From contig CALXLP010000014.1 of NCBI GenBank assembly GCA_944389225.1, positions 1 to 34,046 of the forward strand: a DNA stretch of 34,046 bases. The letters run 5' to 3'. The DNA is from an uncultured Clostridia bacterium. Lineage in GTDB: Bacteria; Bacillota; Clostridia; TANB77; CAG-508. Positions 15,155 to 25,337 of the stretch are shown in pieces; the first letter of the stretch is position 1; each line of letters opens with the position of its first letter. The notes beneath the pieces were generated by a model, which saw nothing but the letters and a program-made list of their open reading frames with translations, had not been told where the DNA came from and ran no database searches. The position numbers were made by a program, and so were the translations under genes.

Positions 15155-17500
15155 ATGAAAAATAAGAATGAGGAATACAATGATTTCGAAAGTTTTAAAA
15201 GAAAAGCTCAAACAGAAGATAATTACTATTTAACTATATTTTATGAAAATCATTTGACAACTATAAATCTTTCAGAATATAGAAAAACTTTTTTTACTTT
15301 TGGAAGAGATGAAGACAATGATATTGTTATTGATTCAGAAAATATTGATTTTGAACAAGGTTATTTTGAAGTAACAGAATATGGAATTTTAGCTGTTAAT
15401 ACTAGTAAAGAATATTCTATGATTAGTAATAACAACAAAACATTTAATGATATTTATTTATCAGAAGGTGGTTTTATAAAAATTATGAATCCATCTTCTT
15501 CAGATATATCACATAACATTTTGTTTATTATGTCTATTGGTCAAAATCTAGATGAATGGAAAAGCTATCCCTTACAGTTAGGTAGCAACATATTAGGAAG
15601 CGGGGGAGGCTGTGATGTTATTTTACCTCCAAATGGAGTTGGTAAAAAACATGCCATAATCTCAAAAATAGGAAATAAAATATCCATAAAAGATGATAAT
15701 AGTTTAAATGGAACATTTGTTAATGGAAATAAAATTCCGACAACTCAAGATATTTCTTTAAATAATTTAGATGTAGTTGTTATTGGAAATTCTAAACTGA
15801 TTCTATATAATAACAAGTTATTTTATCAAATATATAAAAGAGGCGTACAACTAGATGCTATTGATATTGTAAAACGTGTTCGTATTAAATTTAAAACAAA
15901 AGAAATTTCTTCTCATGTTAGTATGCATGTCAAACCTTCTGAATTTGTAGCTTTTGTTGGAGGTTCCGGTGCTGGAAAATCTACCTTTATGAAATGTATC
16001 AGTGGTGTAGATACACCTACTTCTGGAATTGTTCTTTTAAATGGAGAAAACTTATATGAAAATTATGAAAGTTTAAAATATAACATTGGATATGTACCAC
16101 AAGAAGATATTGTATATTCTAATTTAACACTTCATGATATGCTAAAATATACAGCAAAATTAAGAATGCCAGAAAATTCAACAAAAAAAGAAAGAACACA
16201 AAGAATTAAAGAAGTTTTAGAAATTGTCCAATTAACAGAATTTGAAAATTCTTATATTCGACAATTAAGTGGGGGACAAAGAAAAAGGGCAAGTATAGCA
16301 ACAGAATTAATTGCTGATCCAAGTTTGTTCTTTCTAGATGAGCCAACAAGTGGATTAGATCCTGATACAGAAAGAAGTGTTATGAAGACATTACAAAAAA
16401 TGTCTAAAATGGGAAAAACAATTATACTTGTTACGCATAATACATTAAATTTACACCTATGTGATAAAGTTGCTTTTTTTGGAAAAGGTGGACATCTATG
16501 TTTCTATGGAAAACCACAGGAAGCATTAGATTTCTTTGGTGTAGATGATTTTGTAGACATTTATACATTATTAAATGAAAATATGGAAGAATGGTATGAA
16601 AAATTTACAGCAATATATGGAAAAGAAACAGTTAGTCATGCAGAAATAAAAAAAAGAAATAAAGTTCCACACAAGAAAAAATCTTTCTTCAAACAGTTAT
16701 TTACTTTAATTAGAAGGTATATAAAACTGATTGCAAATGATGTACAACAACTTATTTTACTATTTGCACAAGCACCAATTGTTGCCGTGCTGTTAACAAT
16801 TGTTTCTACTGACGATTTGTATTCAAGTTATGATGATACAAAAGCAATATTATTTTCTCTAGGTTGTGCATCTATCTGGTTAGGATTAATGAATTCCGTT
16901 CAGGAAATCTGTAAAGAAAAAGTTATTTTACAGAAAGAACATATGTCAGATTTGAAACTATCTACATATTTACTATCAAAATTTATCGTGCAGGGATTAC
17001 TTGCTTTTATACAAGCAACTGTTATGGTGTTTATCTTCCAAGAAATCGTAGGTAGTTCACCTCACAGTATTTTGATAGATTCTTATTGGGATGTTCAGAT
17101 AATATGTTTTTTATCAATATTATCTTCAGCCGCCTTGGGATTATGTATTTCAGCAATTGTTAAAAATTCTAATATAGCTATGTCTATCATTCCTTTAATT
17201 TTAGTGCCACAGTTGTTATTTTCTGGAATGTTATTTAAACTTGAAGGATTTGCAGATTTTATCTCTAATTTTATATTATGTAGATGGTCAGTAGAAGGCT
17301 TAGGAACTAGTGCTAATTTAAATGATTTAACACATATTATACAAACGATTAATCCAATGGCAGAAGTAGAAGCAGAAGATTATTTTACATTTACATCAGA
17401 ACATATGATACATGTAATCTTAGTTATTTCATTCATGACTCTGGTTTTAATGTTTGCTAGTTATATAGCATTAAGGAAAAATGTTAATAAAAATATGTAA
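15155..17500 (+). CDS. FHA-FHA-ABC transporter, ABCG-like half transporter
   Basis: This 781-residue membrane protein starts with two forkhead-associated domains, which bind phosphothreonine. The first is around 47-110 (FGRDEDNDIVID); the second is around 142-215 (LGSNILGSGGGCDVILP...KKHAIISK...NSLNGTFVNG). An ATPase domain follows: Walker A GGSGAGKST (269-277), signature LSGGQRKR (371-378), Walker B LFFLDEP (391-397), and the switch His in LVTHN. The C-terminal part (about 520-781) has six membrane helices of the ABC-2 type. This ABCG-like layout suggests an exporter gated by Ser/Thr phosphorylation; no kinase gene is nearby and the cargo is unknown. The AGGGGAG site ends 14 bases before ATG 15155, unusually far. 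An ATT at 15146, in frame, would be better placed. Confidence 0.9.
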   Translation: MKNKNEEYNDFESFKRKAQTEDNYYLTIFYENHLTTINLSEYRKTFFTFGRDEDNDIVIDSENIDFEQGYFEVTEYGILAVNTSKEYSMISNNNKTFNDIYLSEGGFIKIMNPSSSDISHNILFIMSIGQNLDEWKSYPLQLGSNILGSGGGCDVILPPNGVGKKHAIISKIGNKISIKDDNSLNGTFVNGNKIPTTQDISLNNLDVVVIGNSKLILYNNKLFYQIYKRGVQLDAIDIVKRVRIKFKTKEISSHVSMHVKPSEFVAFVGGSGAGKSTFMKCISGVDTPTSGIVLLNGENLYENYESLKYNIGYVPQEDIVYSNLTLHDMLKYTAKLRMPENSTKKERTQRIKEVLEIVQLTEFENSYIRQLSGGQRKRASIATELIADPSLFFLDEPTSGLDPDTERSVMKTLQKMSKMGKTIILVTHNTLNLHLCDKVAFFGKGGHLCFYGKPQEALDFFGVDDFVDIYTLLNENMEEWYEKFTAIYGKETVSHAEIKKRNKVPHKKKSFFKQLFTLIRRYIKLIANDVQQLILLFAQAPIVAVLLTIVSTDDLYSSYDDTKAILFSLGCASIWLGLMNSVQEICKEKVILQKEHMSDLKLSTYLLSKFIVQGLLAFIQATVMVFIFQEIVGSSPHSILIDSYWDVQIICFLSILSSAALGLCISAIVKNSNIAMSIIPLILVPQLLFSGMLFKLEGFADFISNFILCRWSVEGLGTSANLNDLTHIIQTINPMAEVEAEDYFTFTSEHMIHVILVISFMTLVLMFASYIALRKNVNKNM

Positions 17501-17533
17501 AAAATAAGAACCTATTTTAAAGGTTCTTATTTT
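17501..17533 (+). terminator. Bidirectional terminator between convergent genes
   Basis: AAAATAAGAACCT (17501-17513) pairs perfectly with AGGTTCTTATTTT (17521-17533) over a 7-base loop. The stem contains the stop codon of the minus-strand LPxTG gene (17527-17529). Confidence 0.8.
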
Positions 17534-18204
17534 ACATCTTTAAATTGCTTACATCGAATAATTGAAACAACAATACTAATACTGAATAAAATAATCAATC
17601 CAATAATAATACTACTTGTACCAGTATAGGGAAGAGCAGTAGCTGCTTGATTCATATTTTGAGATTGATATGTAGTAGATGGCATATTGGAATTATTAGA
17701 ATTATTATTTGGTTGTTCCAGATTTGTATTTGGAACATTATCTATATTCTCATCATTATTATTTTCATTATTAATAGGTGAATCTGTATTTGATATACCT
17801 AATTGCTCATCTGTCCATTCTTTGATAATTGAAATTTCTTCTTGCATTTCTTTTAAATTATTATTTGTTAAACTATTAACTTGAGAATTTAATTCTGCTT
17901 TTAATACAGTCAATATTAAAGGGTTTAAATCTGTTATTGTACTTAATAAGTCGATATCTTGTCTTAATTTTTCCTTTAATACATCATCAACTGTAGTAGC
18001 AGAATATAAATCATTGTAAGTTATATCTACAACTTCTTTAAATTCACTTAAATTACCTAAATCACCTTTATATTCGTTTAGTAAATCAATTAATTCCTGT
18101 TTTTCACTTGCTGTTACCCCTAATACAGGATAAAATAGGGAAGTAGATATAAAAATTAAAGTAAATATACATATTAAAATAATTGCTTTTTTGGTTGTGT
18201 TCAT
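17527..18204 (-). CDS. LPxTG-anchored surface protein, function unknown
   Basis: This 225-residue exported protein has a signal peptide (hydrophobic 7-28, cleavage likely near VLGVTA). Its soluble domain is mainly helical (about 33-140, Leu/Glu/Lys-rich, coiled-coil-like). An Asn/Pro/Ser/Gln-rich spacer (141-188) leads to the classical sorting signal LPYTG (191-195), a hydrophobic helix and a basic tail. It should be covalently attached to the cell wall by sortase. No catalytic motif is visible. The start has AAAGGA 9 bases upstream. It is transcribed alone from a TTGACA-type promoter and ends in a terminator shared with the ABC gene. With the LPKAG protein at 6682 it makes two sortase substrates in the window; no sortase is encoded here. 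Confidence 0.8.
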   Translation of the reverse strand: MNTTKKAIILICIFTLIFISTSLFYPVLGVTASEKQELIDLLNEYKGDLGNLSEFKEVVDITYNDLYSATTVDDVLKEKLRQDIDLLSTITDLNPLILTVLKAELNSQVNSLTNNNLKEMQEEISIIKEWTDEQLGISNTDSPINNENNNDENIDNVPNTNLEQPNNNSNNSNMPSTTYQSQNMNQAATALPYTGTSSIIIGLIILFSISIVVSIIRCKQFKDVK

Positions 18205-18261
18205 TTTTATAAATCCTTTCTATACTTATCATTTGTTTTATTTCATTAAATTCTATTATAA

Positions 18262-18291
18262 AGTATACTATAAAACAAATTATTCTGTCAA
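18262..18291 (-). promoter_or_regulatory. Promoter of the LPxTG protein gene
   Basis: On the minus strand a perfect TTGACA (18291-18286) lies 18 bases from TATACT (18267-18262), about 60 bases upstream of the start codon. Confidence 0.65.
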
Positions 18292-18306
18292 CAAAATTAA
18301 AGTCAA

Positions 18307-18336
18307 AAAGATACCTCTTACATATAATAAGAAGTA
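18307..18336 (-). terminator. Terminator after the secreted hydrolase gene
   Basis: On the minus strand TACTTCTTA pairs with TAAGAGGTA (9 bp, one U-G pair) and is followed by TCTTTTTG. It lies 20 bases after the hydrolase stop and just upstream of the LPxTG promoter. Confidence 0.7.
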
Positions 18337-18355
18337 CCCTTTCATTATCTATTAA

Positions 18356-19813
18356 TTAAAAACTAAACATATTCTTTATTAATTTCAAAGCCTTGATTAA
18401 TCCACTAATTAATGATGGACTTTCTGCCGTTTCTTCTTGATAATCTGATTCTTTATCAACTTCTGTTCCAGACATAATGGCTTCAGTTTTTGCTATAAAA
18501 TTATCAACATGTCCTTCATATACATTTTCTTTGTTACCTAATACAATAAATGCATGTTGTTCGCCTTCAGCTTCAAATCTTTGAACATATGGAATGTTTG
18601 GATTACTCATAGCTGTATTATAAACATCTGTACTGTTTTTAAATGGAACTGTTGTATCACTTGTACCATGTATAATTAATAATGGTGTTGAAGATTTTGA
18701 TAGACTATTTAATGCATTCTCTAGTTCATCAAAGTTTTCTTCTGTTAATCCAACATCTACTTGATTAATAAGCATATCTTTAATGGCATCTCTACCAACA
18801 ATATCTGATAGACTTGTTACATCAAATATACCTAATATTTTCGCAACCAATTCGTTATTTCCTACAGTATTTAGTAAATCTTCTACAATTCCTGTCATAG
18901 AAGTATATCCACAGTCTTCTACTAGACCTGTAACATGTTTATCTGTAATTGTTTGACCATCTACTTCTAGTCCAGATAAGAAAATAGTTGTTGCACCACC
19001 TAGTGATACACCATGAACAATAATTTCATTGCAGGTATAATGTTCATTAAGATAAGTTAGCCAATCCCAAATATCCAAACTATCTAAATATCCCATGCCA
19101 CCTTTACCTTTATTGCCACCACTATTTCCAAAGCCTCTTAAGTCTGGTGCTAATATATTAAACCCTTGGTCTAAATACATGTCTCCTAATGCATCTGCCA
19201 TTGCTTGTCCATTCATCATAAATCCATGTACTAAAACAACCCATTTGTTAGAAGTTGGTTTTCCGTTATTATCTACATCAGCATAATAAATGTTACCACT
19301 TAAATTTACTTTATATGTTTCTCCAGATAGCTTACCTGCTGTTGTAGCAACCATATCATCAACAACAACATTTGGTTCCAAGCTATTTAAAGCAATATTA
19401 GTATTTCCTAATGCAGATTGAATCGTAGATATGATTGAGTTTAAAAAACTACTAGGATCTGTTTCAGTAGATGAAATTGTTTCATTCAAAATTTTATTTG
19501 ATATGTAAGGTATAACACTAGTATCACTATAATTTTCTTGAAGTTCCATAATCTTATCAACAATAGCATTCTTCATTTCATCAATACTCATATTGGTGTC
19601 AATACCTTGTAAGTAATTTTTTGAATCATTTAAAAATGATTTATATTCTTTAATGTCTCCATTCTTATTGTCTATAGCTGTATTTACATGATCATTATTC
19701 CAAAATGGCCAAGAACTAAATGCAGCTTGACTGGTTACCGGTGTTATCAGCATAATTGCTAATATTAAGATAACCACAAATTTCTTTATAGAAATAAACG
19801 AAACTTTTTTCAT
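18356..19813 (-). CDS. Secreted alpha/beta hydrolase (serine hydrolase)
   Basis: This 485-residue exported enzyme has a signal peptide (hydrophobic 12-27, cleavage likely after TSQA). An N-terminal helical region (35-150) has no recognisable motif. The alpha/beta hydrolase fold then begins with VVLVHGFMMNG (192-202) and PDLRGFGNSGG. The catalytic triad is visible as Ser270 in HGVSLGG, Asp386 in HGTSDTTVP and His420 in GEQHAF. The C-terminus ends in an amphipathic Leu/Lys/Ile helix (LISGLIKALKLIKNMF). It is probably an esterase, lipase or peptidase acting outside the membrane; the substrate is unknown. The start follows AAAGGAGG, and an untranslated leader of about 90 bases separates it from its promoter. 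The gene is monocistronic with its own terminator. Confidence 0.85.
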   Translation of the reverse strand: MKKVSFISIKKFVVILILAIMLITPVTSQAAFSSWPFWNNDHVNTAIDNKNGDIKEYKSFLNDSKNYLQGIDTNMSIDEMKNAIVDKIMELQENYSDTSVIPYISNKILNETISSTETDPSSFLNSIISTIQSALGNTNIALNSLEPNVVVDDMVATTAGKLSGETYKVNLSGNIYYADVDNNGKPTSNKWVVLVHGFMMNGQAMADALGDMYLDQGFNILAPDLRGFGNSGGNKGKGGMGYLDSLDIWDWLTYLNEHYTCNEIIVHGVSLGGATTIFLSGLEVDGQTITDKHVTGLVEDCGYTSMTGIVEDLLNTVGNNELVAKILGIFDVTSLSDIVGRDAIKDMLINQVDVGLTEENFDELENALNSLSKSSTPLLIIHGTSDTTVPFKNSTDVYNTAMSNPNIPYVQRFEAEGEQHAFIVLGNKENVYEGHVDNFIAKTEAIMSGTEVDKESDYQEETAESPSLISGLIKALKLIKNMFSF

Positions 19814-19906
19814 AATACAATCCTCCTTTTATTCATAAATTTGAACTATATCACGAAGTTCGAAATAGCATATTTATAGCTAATTTCTTCAAATGCTCTA
19901 CATAAT

Positions 19907-19935
19907 ATTTTACCATATTTTCAGCGTTTTGTCAA
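19907..19935 (-). promoter_or_regulatory. Promoter of the secreted hydrolase gene
   Basis: On the minus strand TTGACA (19935-19930) and TAAAAT (19912-19907) are 17 bases apart. The leader downstream contains two short inverted repeats (TTAGC...GCTAT and TTCGAACT...AGTTCAA) of unknown role. Confidence 0.65.
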
Positions 19936-19979
19936 AATATGTAAATTGTTACATCAGCATAGAAAAGAGAAAATTTATA

Positions 19980-20008
19980 TAAAAAAAGCTCTAGCTTAAG
20001 CTAGGGCT
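19980..20008 (-). terminator. Rho-independent terminator after guaA
   Basis: On the minus strand AGCCCTAGC-TTAA-GCTAGAGCT forms a 9-bp stem (one G-U pair) followed by a run of seven Ts, 27 bases after the guaA stop. Confidence 0.85.
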
Positions 20009-20034
20009 TATATTCTAAAATTTCAAAACAATAA

Positions 20035-21573
20035 TTATTCCCACTCAATGGTTGCAGGTGGTTTTGAAGTAATATCATAAACTACTCTATTAACATGTTT
20101 TACTTCATTCACAATTCTTGAAGAAACTTTTTCTAATATTTCATAAGGGATTTTGCTCCAAACACCTGTCATAAAATCTGTGGTTTCCACTGCACGTAGG
20201 GCAATAGTATAATCATAAGTTCTTTCATCACCCATAACACCAACAGATTTTAAGTTTGTTAATACAGCAAAATATTGATTAATTGATTTATGAAGTCCAG
20301 CATTTGCAATTTCTTCTCTAAAAATACTGTCTGCTTCTTTTAAAATATCTAATTTATCTTCAGTAATATCACCAATGACTCTGATAGCTAGTCCAGGTCC
20401 AGGGAATGGTTGTCTAAAGACTAAGTTTTCTGGTATTCCTAACTCTAATCCAGTTTTTCTAACTTCATCTTTAAATAGATTTCTTAAAGGTTCTACAATT
20501 TCTTTAAAATCTACATAGTCTGGAAGACCACCAACATTGTGATGACTTTTAATAACAGAACTTTTTCCTAAACCACTTTCAATCACATCAGGGTAGATCG
20601 TACCTTGTACTAAAAAGTCTACAGTTCCGATTTTTTTTGCTTCTTCTTCAAAAACTCTAATAAATTCTTCTCCAATAATTTTTCTCTTTCTTTCTGGATC
20701 TGTAACTCCAGCAAGTTTTGCTAAGAATCTATCTTTCGCATTGACTCTAATTAAATTAATATCAAATTGATTTCTGAAAACTTCTTCAACTTCGTCACCT
20801 TCGTTCTTACGAAGTAATCCATGATCAACAAAGATACAAGTTAAATTTTTTCCAATTGCTTTATGTAATAATACAGCAGCAACAGAAGAATCTACACCAC
20901 CAGATAGAGCACATAAAGCTTTTTTATCTCCAATTTTTTCTTTTAAAGTTTTGATGCTATCTTCTACAAAAGAAGAAATTTGCCAATCTCCAGAACAACC
21001 ACAAATGTTAAATAAGAAGTTCTTAATCACTTGTGTTCCATTAACAGATAAATTTACTTCTGGATGAAATTGAATACCATATAATTTTTTCTCTGCATTT
21101 TCCATTGCAGCATTTGGGCAATGGTCTGTTGAACCAATATTTTTAAAGCCATCTGGTACTTTAGATACAAAGTCTGTATGACTCATTAAGAAATCATTTG
21201 TTGTTTCAAATCCTTGAAATAGGGAAGAGGTGTTATCAATATTTACCTTAGTTGTTCCATATTCTCTTGTATTTGCTCTTGATACAGTTCCTCCTAAAGT
21301 ATAAGTCATTAATTGCATACCATAACAAATTCCTAAAACAGGAATGCCTAAATCAAAAATGCCTTCTGCACATTTAGGAGAATCTTCTCCATAAACACTG
21401 GCAGGTCCACCTGTAAAAATAATTCCTTTTGGATTTTTCTCTTTGATTTTCTCGATAGAAATATTGTATGGTACAACTTCAGAATACACATTGCATTCTC
21501 TAACTCTTCTTGCAATTAATTGATTGTATTGTCCACCAAAGTCTAAGATTAAAATTAATTCATTTTCCTTCAT
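20035..21573 (-). CDS. guaA: GMP synthase (glutamine-hydrolysing) GuaA
   Basis: GuaA converts XMP to GMP using glutamine and ATP, in the cytoplasm, as the last step of guanine nucleotide synthesis. The 512-residue length is normal. The N-terminal class I glutamine amidotransferase shows Cys83 in GICYGMQ and the His170/Glu172 pair in QFHPE. The ATP pyrophosphatase domain has SGGVDSS (224-230). The C-terminal dimerisation domain shows [14 protein letters not shown], ending PPATIEWE as usual. The start is preceded by GGAGG. Upstream, TTTACT-17-TATGAT on the minus strand is a plausible promoter. I saw no guanine riboswitch in the 150 bases upstream. Confidence 0.97.
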   Translation of the reverse strand: MKENELILILDFGGQYNQLIARRVRECNVYSEVVPYNISIEKIKEKNPKGIIFTGGPASVYGEDSPKCAEGIFDLGIPVLGICYGMQLMTYTLGGTVSRANTREYGTTKVNIDNTSSLFQGFETTNDFLMSHTDFVSKVPDGFKNIGSTDHCPNAAMENAEKKLYGIQFHPEVNLSVNGTQVIKNFLFNICGCSGDWQISSFVEDSIKTLKEKIGDKKALCALSGGVDSSVAAVLLHKAIGKNLTCIFVDHGLLRKNEGDEVEEVFRNQFDINLIRVNAKDRFLAKLAGVTDPERKRKIIGEEFIRVFEEEAKKIGTVDFLVQGTIYPDVIESGLGKSSVIKSHHNVGGLPDYVDFKEIVEPLRNLFKDEVRKTGLELGIPENLVFRQPFPGPGLAIRVIGDITEDKLDILKEADSIFREEIANAGLHKSINQYFAVLTNLKSVGVMGDERTYDYTIALRAVETTDFMTGVWSKIPYEILEKVSSRIVNEVKHVNRVVYDITSKPPATIEWE

Positions 21574-21689
21574 ATTTACCTCCGAATTTAAAATATGTAT
21601 ATATCATATCACAATTTGTCGATAAAGTAAATAAAAACCCACCATATATAGGAGAAAAACTACGAATTATTCCGATTTTGTAAATAAAA

Positions 21690-21715
21690 CAAAAAATATT
21701 CTATAAATAGAGTAT
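21690..21715 (-). terminator. Terminator after the DUF1980-like gene
   Basis: On the minus strand ATACTCTAT and ATAGAATAT are complementary around a very short centre, followed by TTTTTTG, 8 bases after the gene's stop. The effective loop must be larger than 2 bases, so the stem is shorter than it looks. Confidence 0.55.
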
Positions 21716-21722
21716 CTTTATT

Positions 21723-22271
21723 TTATAACACGCCACTTGTAGGAATATAAGTATCATCAGGAGGATATACATATTCTTCATTTGGTTTATCAACTGTTTT
21801 CATTTCTGTTACTTTTACAATAGGCATATCACCATGATAAATCCCTTTGGTTATTTCACCAGTTAATTCCACCCATGTTTCATTTGCAAAACTTTGTGCA
21901 TTTTCATATTCGCAAAGAAATCCTACAATTACATATTGAAAATCAGAAGAAATAATCATATCTCTGGCTAATATAAATTGCGTATCTGTTAAATCTAATA
22001 CTCGATATACATATCCTGTAAATTGGATTTTTACACCAACATAATCATCTATATTTTCATGAACTGCTTTCAAAACATTGGTATAATTTTTCGCAGAAAT
22101 AACAGAAACATCACTTTGAGGCATACAGCTAGAGATAATTCTATCATTTTTCGCACCAATAAATAGTTTGATACTGACAAAAATTAAAATAAAAATAATC
22201 AACAATACAATTCCTGTAAAAAAATATTTAAAAATCTTACTACCATTGACTTTAAAATTATATATAAACAT
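21723..22271 (-). CDS. Membrane-anchored protein with DUF1980/TIGR03943-like C-terminal domain
   Basis: This 182-residue protein has one N-terminal membrane helix (about 15-38) and an extracytoplasmic domain. The domain reads VGVKIQFTGYVYRVLDLTDTQF, LARDMI, VGFLCEYENAQSFANETWVELTGEI and ends VYPP. This matches the C-terminal OB-like domain of the TIGR03943/DUF1980 family (YcgQ group), where it normally follows several membrane helices and is paired with a permease (YcgR). Here only a single helix precedes it and no permease partner is adjacent, so it is a reduced version. The start follows AAAGGA. The family assignment is from motif memory; function is unknown. Confidence 0.65.
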   Translation of the reverse strand: MFIYNFKVNGSKIFKYFFTGIVLLIIFILIFVSIKLFIGAKNDRIISSCMPQSDVSVISAKNYTNVLKAVHENIDDYVGVKIQFTGYVYRVLDLTDTQFILARDMIISSDFQYVIVGFLCEYENAQSFANETWVELTGEITKGIYHGDMPIVKVTEMKTVDKPNEEYVYPPDDTYIPTSGVL

Positions 22272-22375
22272 AACAAATCCTTTCTTTCATAAGTTTTGTT
22301 ATTAAAAATATATGTACAAGAAAATCTAATATGATAAATATTGTAGTAATAATCATAAGTTATTTTTTAAAACAC

Positions 22376-22404
22376 TTGATAAAAAAAGATTTTAGTGATA
22401 TAGT
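22376..22404 (+). promoter_or_regulatory. secA promoter
   Basis: TTGATA (22376-22381) and TATAGT (22399-22404) are separated by exactly 17 bases, about 40 bases upstream of secA. Confidence 0.7.
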
Positions 22405-22443
22405 AACAAAGTAAAAAAATAAACTTAGGAGGACCGATTAACA

Positions 22444-25188
22444 ATGGGATTATTTAAAACATATAGCGAGAAGGAAGTAAAGAGATTAAAACCATTAGTT
22501 GCTAAAATTAATGCACTTGAAGAAAAAATGGTAAAATTAAGTGATAGTGAATTAAGAGGAAAAACAGAATATTTTAAAAAACAATTAGCAGATGGCAAAA
22601 CATTAGATGATATATTACCAGAAGCTTATGCGGTAGTAAGAGAAGCTTCTAAAAGAGTTTTAGGAATGAGACATTTTGATGTGCAATTGATTGGTGGTAT
22701 TGTATTACACCAAGGTAGAATTGCAGAAATGAAAACAGGTGAGGGTAAAACACTAGTAGCCACATTACCTGTATATCTAAATGCACTTGAAGGAAAAGGT
22801 GTTCATGTTATTACTGTAAATGATTACCTAGCAAAAAGAGATAGTGAATGGATGGGAAAACTATATAAATTCTTAGGACTATCTGTTGGACTAGTTATTC
22901 CTGGTATGGAACCTAAAGCAAAACAAGAAGCATATAATGCTGATGTAACTTATGGTACAAATAATGAATTTGGATTTGATTACTTAAGAGATAATATGGT
23001 TATTTATAAAGATCAATTGGTACAAAGAGGATTACATTATGCTATTGTCGATGAAATTGATAGTATTTTAATTGATGAAGCTAGAACACCACTTATTATT
23101 TCAGGTAGAGCAAATCAATCATCTGATTTATATAAAAAAGCAGATAACTTTGTTAGAAGATTAACACCAAAAGTTATTGTAGAAGAAGATGTAAAAGATT
23201 ATGAACAAGCAGAAGACAATGAAAAATATGACTATATCGTAGACTTAAAAGCAAAATCTGCATCATTGACGCAAAAAGGTATCAAAAAAGCAGAAGAAGC
23301 TTTTGGATTAGAAAATTTCAACGACTTAGAAAACTCAACATTAGTACATCATGTTAATCAAGCTTTAAGAGCACATGGTGTTATGAAAAAAGATATTGAC
23401 TATATCGTAAAAGATGGAGAAGTATTAATTGTTGATGAATTTACAGGTCGTATCATGTATGGAAGAAGATACAATAATGGATTACATCAAGCAATTGAAG
23501 CAAAAGAACATGTAAAAATTGCAGATGAATCAAAAACATTAGCAACAATTACATTCCAAAATTACTTTAGAATGTATGATAAATTATCTGGTATGACAGG
23601 TACAGCAATGACAGAAGAAGCAGAATTCGAAGAAATTTATAACTTAGATGTTGTTGAAATACCAACAAACAAACCAATGATTCGTAAAGATGAAAATGAT
23701 GTTATTTACAAAAATGAAAATGCAAAATTCAGAGCCATTGTAAGAAGCATCAAAGAAAGCCATGAAAAGGGTCAACCAGTTCTAGTAGGTACAGTATCTA
23801 TCGAAAAATCTGAAAAATTAAGCAAATTATTAAAACAAGAAGGAATCAAACATGAAGTATTAAATGCCAAATACCATGAAAAAGAAGCAGAAATTGTTGC
23901 ACAAGCTGGTAAATTCGGAGCAGTAACCATTGCAACAAACATGGCAGGACGTGGTACTGATATTATCTTAGGTGGAAATAGCGAATTTTTAGCAAAAGAA
24001 GAAATGAGAAGAAAGAAAGTCCCACATGAGCTAATTGAAGAAGCAAATACCTATTATGAAACAGATGATGAGGATATTTTAAATGCTAGAAAACAATTCA
24101 AAGAATTAGTAGATAAATATGAAGAACAAATTAAAGAAGAAAAACAAAAAGTAATTGAAGCTGGTGGATTAAAAATTATCGGAACTGAAAGACATGAATC
24201 AAGAAGAATTGATAACCAGTTAAGAGGACGTTCTGGACGTCAAGGAGATATTGGTGAATCTAAATTCTATATTGCTTTAGATGATGATTTAATGAAAATC
24301 TTTGGTGGAGATGTTATCACAAAAGTATATAATTCATTAGGTGCAGATGAAGATATGCCAATTGATTCTAAGATTATATCTAGAGCAGTTGAAAATGCAC
24401 AAAAGAAAGTAGAAGGAAGAAACTTTACCATTCGTAAAAATGTCTTAAAATATGATGATGTTATGAATGCACAAAGAGAAATTATTTATGCACAAAGACG
24501 TGAAGTATTAAATGGTGAAAATATTCATGACAACATTATGGATATGATACATGCTGTAGCAGAAGCTACTGTTCAAATGTATTTAGAACCAGAAAACAAT
24601 GAAGTAAATGTAGAAGCATTAAATCAAGATATTTTAAACACTTATGGAATTGATATGTTAGCATATATCAAAGAACATGTTTCAGAACCTGAAAAGATTA
24701 CAGAAGAACTTATTAAACAAGCAAATGCAAAATATGTAGAAAAAGAAACTGAAATTGGTTCTGATGAAATGAGAGAACTTGAAAGAGTTGTTATGCTTAA
24801 AGTAGTAGATGAAAAATGGATGAACCATATCGACAGTATGGATGAATTAAAAAATGGTATTGGACTTCGTGCTTATGGACAACAAGATCCTGTTGTTAAA
24901 TACAGAATTGAAGGTATGGATATGTTTGATGAAATGATTTCAGACATTAAAGTAGATGTAACCAAAATCTTAATGAATATTCGCGGACAAGGTGAAGCAA
25001 AAAGACAAGAAACTGTTAAAATTACAGGTGCAGCATTAGAAGCTATTCATAGTGTTGATGGTGGTTCAAAAATTGGAACAGATGTTGATAGAACAATTAG
25101 AAATGATGGACCAAAAGTAGGAAGAAATGACCCATGTCCATGTGGAAGTGGCAAAAAGTACAAAAACTGTCATGGTAAAAATCAATAA
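22444..25188 (+). CDS. secA: Preprotein translocase ATPase SecA
   Basis: SecA is the motor that drives unfolded proteins through the SecYEG channel at the inner face of the membrane. The 914-residue length is normal. Visible features: nucleotide-binding domain 1 with [13 protein letters not shown] (Walker A, 99-103), [20 protein letters not shown], and the preprotein-binding insertion. The second ATPase domain shows [15 protein letters not shown] and [10 protein letters not shown]. The helical scaffold follows, and the C-terminal zinc motif is [13 protein letters not shown] (C898, C900, C909, H910), which binds SecB or ribosomes. The start follows TAGGAGGACC. It has its own promoter and a terminator 15 bases after the stop. 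In this genome two unrelated small genes separate it from prfB. Confidence 0.98.
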   Translation: MGLFKTYSEKEVKRLKPLVAKINALEEKMVKLSDSELRGKTEYFKKQLADGKTLDDILPEAYAVVREASKRVLGMRHFDVQLIGGIVLHQGRIAEMKTGEGKTLVATLPVYLNALEGKGVHVITVNDYLAKRDSEWMGKLYKFLGLSVGLVIPGMEPKAKQEAYNADVTYGTNNEFGFDYLRDNMVIYKDQLVQRGLHYAIVDEIDSILIDEARTPLIISGRANQSSDLYKKADNFVRRLTPKVIVEEDVKDYEQAEDNEKYDYIVDLKAKSASLTQKGIKKAEEAFGLENFNDLENSTLVHHVNQALRAHGVMKKDIDYIVKDGEVLIVDEFTGRIMYGRRYNNGLHQAIEAKEHVKIADESKTLATITFQNYFRMYDKLSGMTGTAMTEEAEFEEIYNLDVVEIPTNKPMIRKDENDVIYKNENAKFRAIVRSIKESHEKGQPVLVGTVSIEKSEKLSKLLKQEGIKHEVLNAKYHEKEAEIVAQAGKFGAVTIATNMAGRGTDIILGGNSEFLAKEEMRRKKVPHELIEEANTYYETDDEDILNARKQFKELVDKYEEQIKEEKQKVIEAGGLKIIGTERHESRRIDNQLRGRSGRQGDIGESKFYIALDDDLMKIFGGDVITKVYNSLGADEDMPIDSKIISRAVENAQKKVEGRNFTIRKNVLKYDDVMNAQREIIYAQRREVLNGENIHDNIMDMIHAVAEATVQMYLEPENNEVNVEALNQDILNTYGIDMLAYIKEHVSEPEKITEELIKQANAKYVEKETEIGSDEMRELERVVMLKVVDEKWMNHIDSMDELKNGIGLRAYGQQDPVVKYRIEGMDMFDEMISDIKVDVTKILMNIRGQGEAKRQETVKITGAALEAIHSVDGGSKIGTDVDRTIRNDGPKVGRNDPCPCGSGKKYKNCHGKNQ

Positions 25189-25203
25189 TTTTAATTAAAA
25201 TAT

Positions 25204-25236
25204 AAGAGAATTTGGCAATAGCTAGATTCTCTTTTT
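25204..25236 (+). terminator. Rho-independent terminator after secA
   Basis: AAGAGAAT (25204-25211) pairs with ATTCTCTT (25226-25233), followed by Ts. Confidence 0.7.
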
Positions 25237-25262
25237 ATGTTATACAATACTATGTAATTATA

Positions 25263-25291
25263 TTGTTATTTTTAATATTTTGTATTATAAT
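25263..25291 (+). promoter_or_regulatory. Promoter of the 69-residue orphan gene
   Basis: TTGTTA (25263-25268) and TATAAT (25286-25291) are 17 bases apart and lie 46 bases upstream of the ATG. Confidence 0.6.
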
Positions 25292-25337
25292 ATATAAGGT
25301 TTGTATAAAATATATCCAACGTAAAGGAAGGGGTAAA

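Noticed and set aside
21574..21722. Guanine riboswitch upstream of guaA
   Set aside because: No conserved purine aptamer core or paired loops could be found; only a plausible promoter and the upstream gene's terminator.
25212..25337. Longer membrane-anchored form of the 69-residue protein starting at 25212
   Set aside because: The extension runs through the secA terminator and the -35/-10 promoter of the gene and has no ribosome binding site. ATG 25338 has GGAAGGGG upstream.
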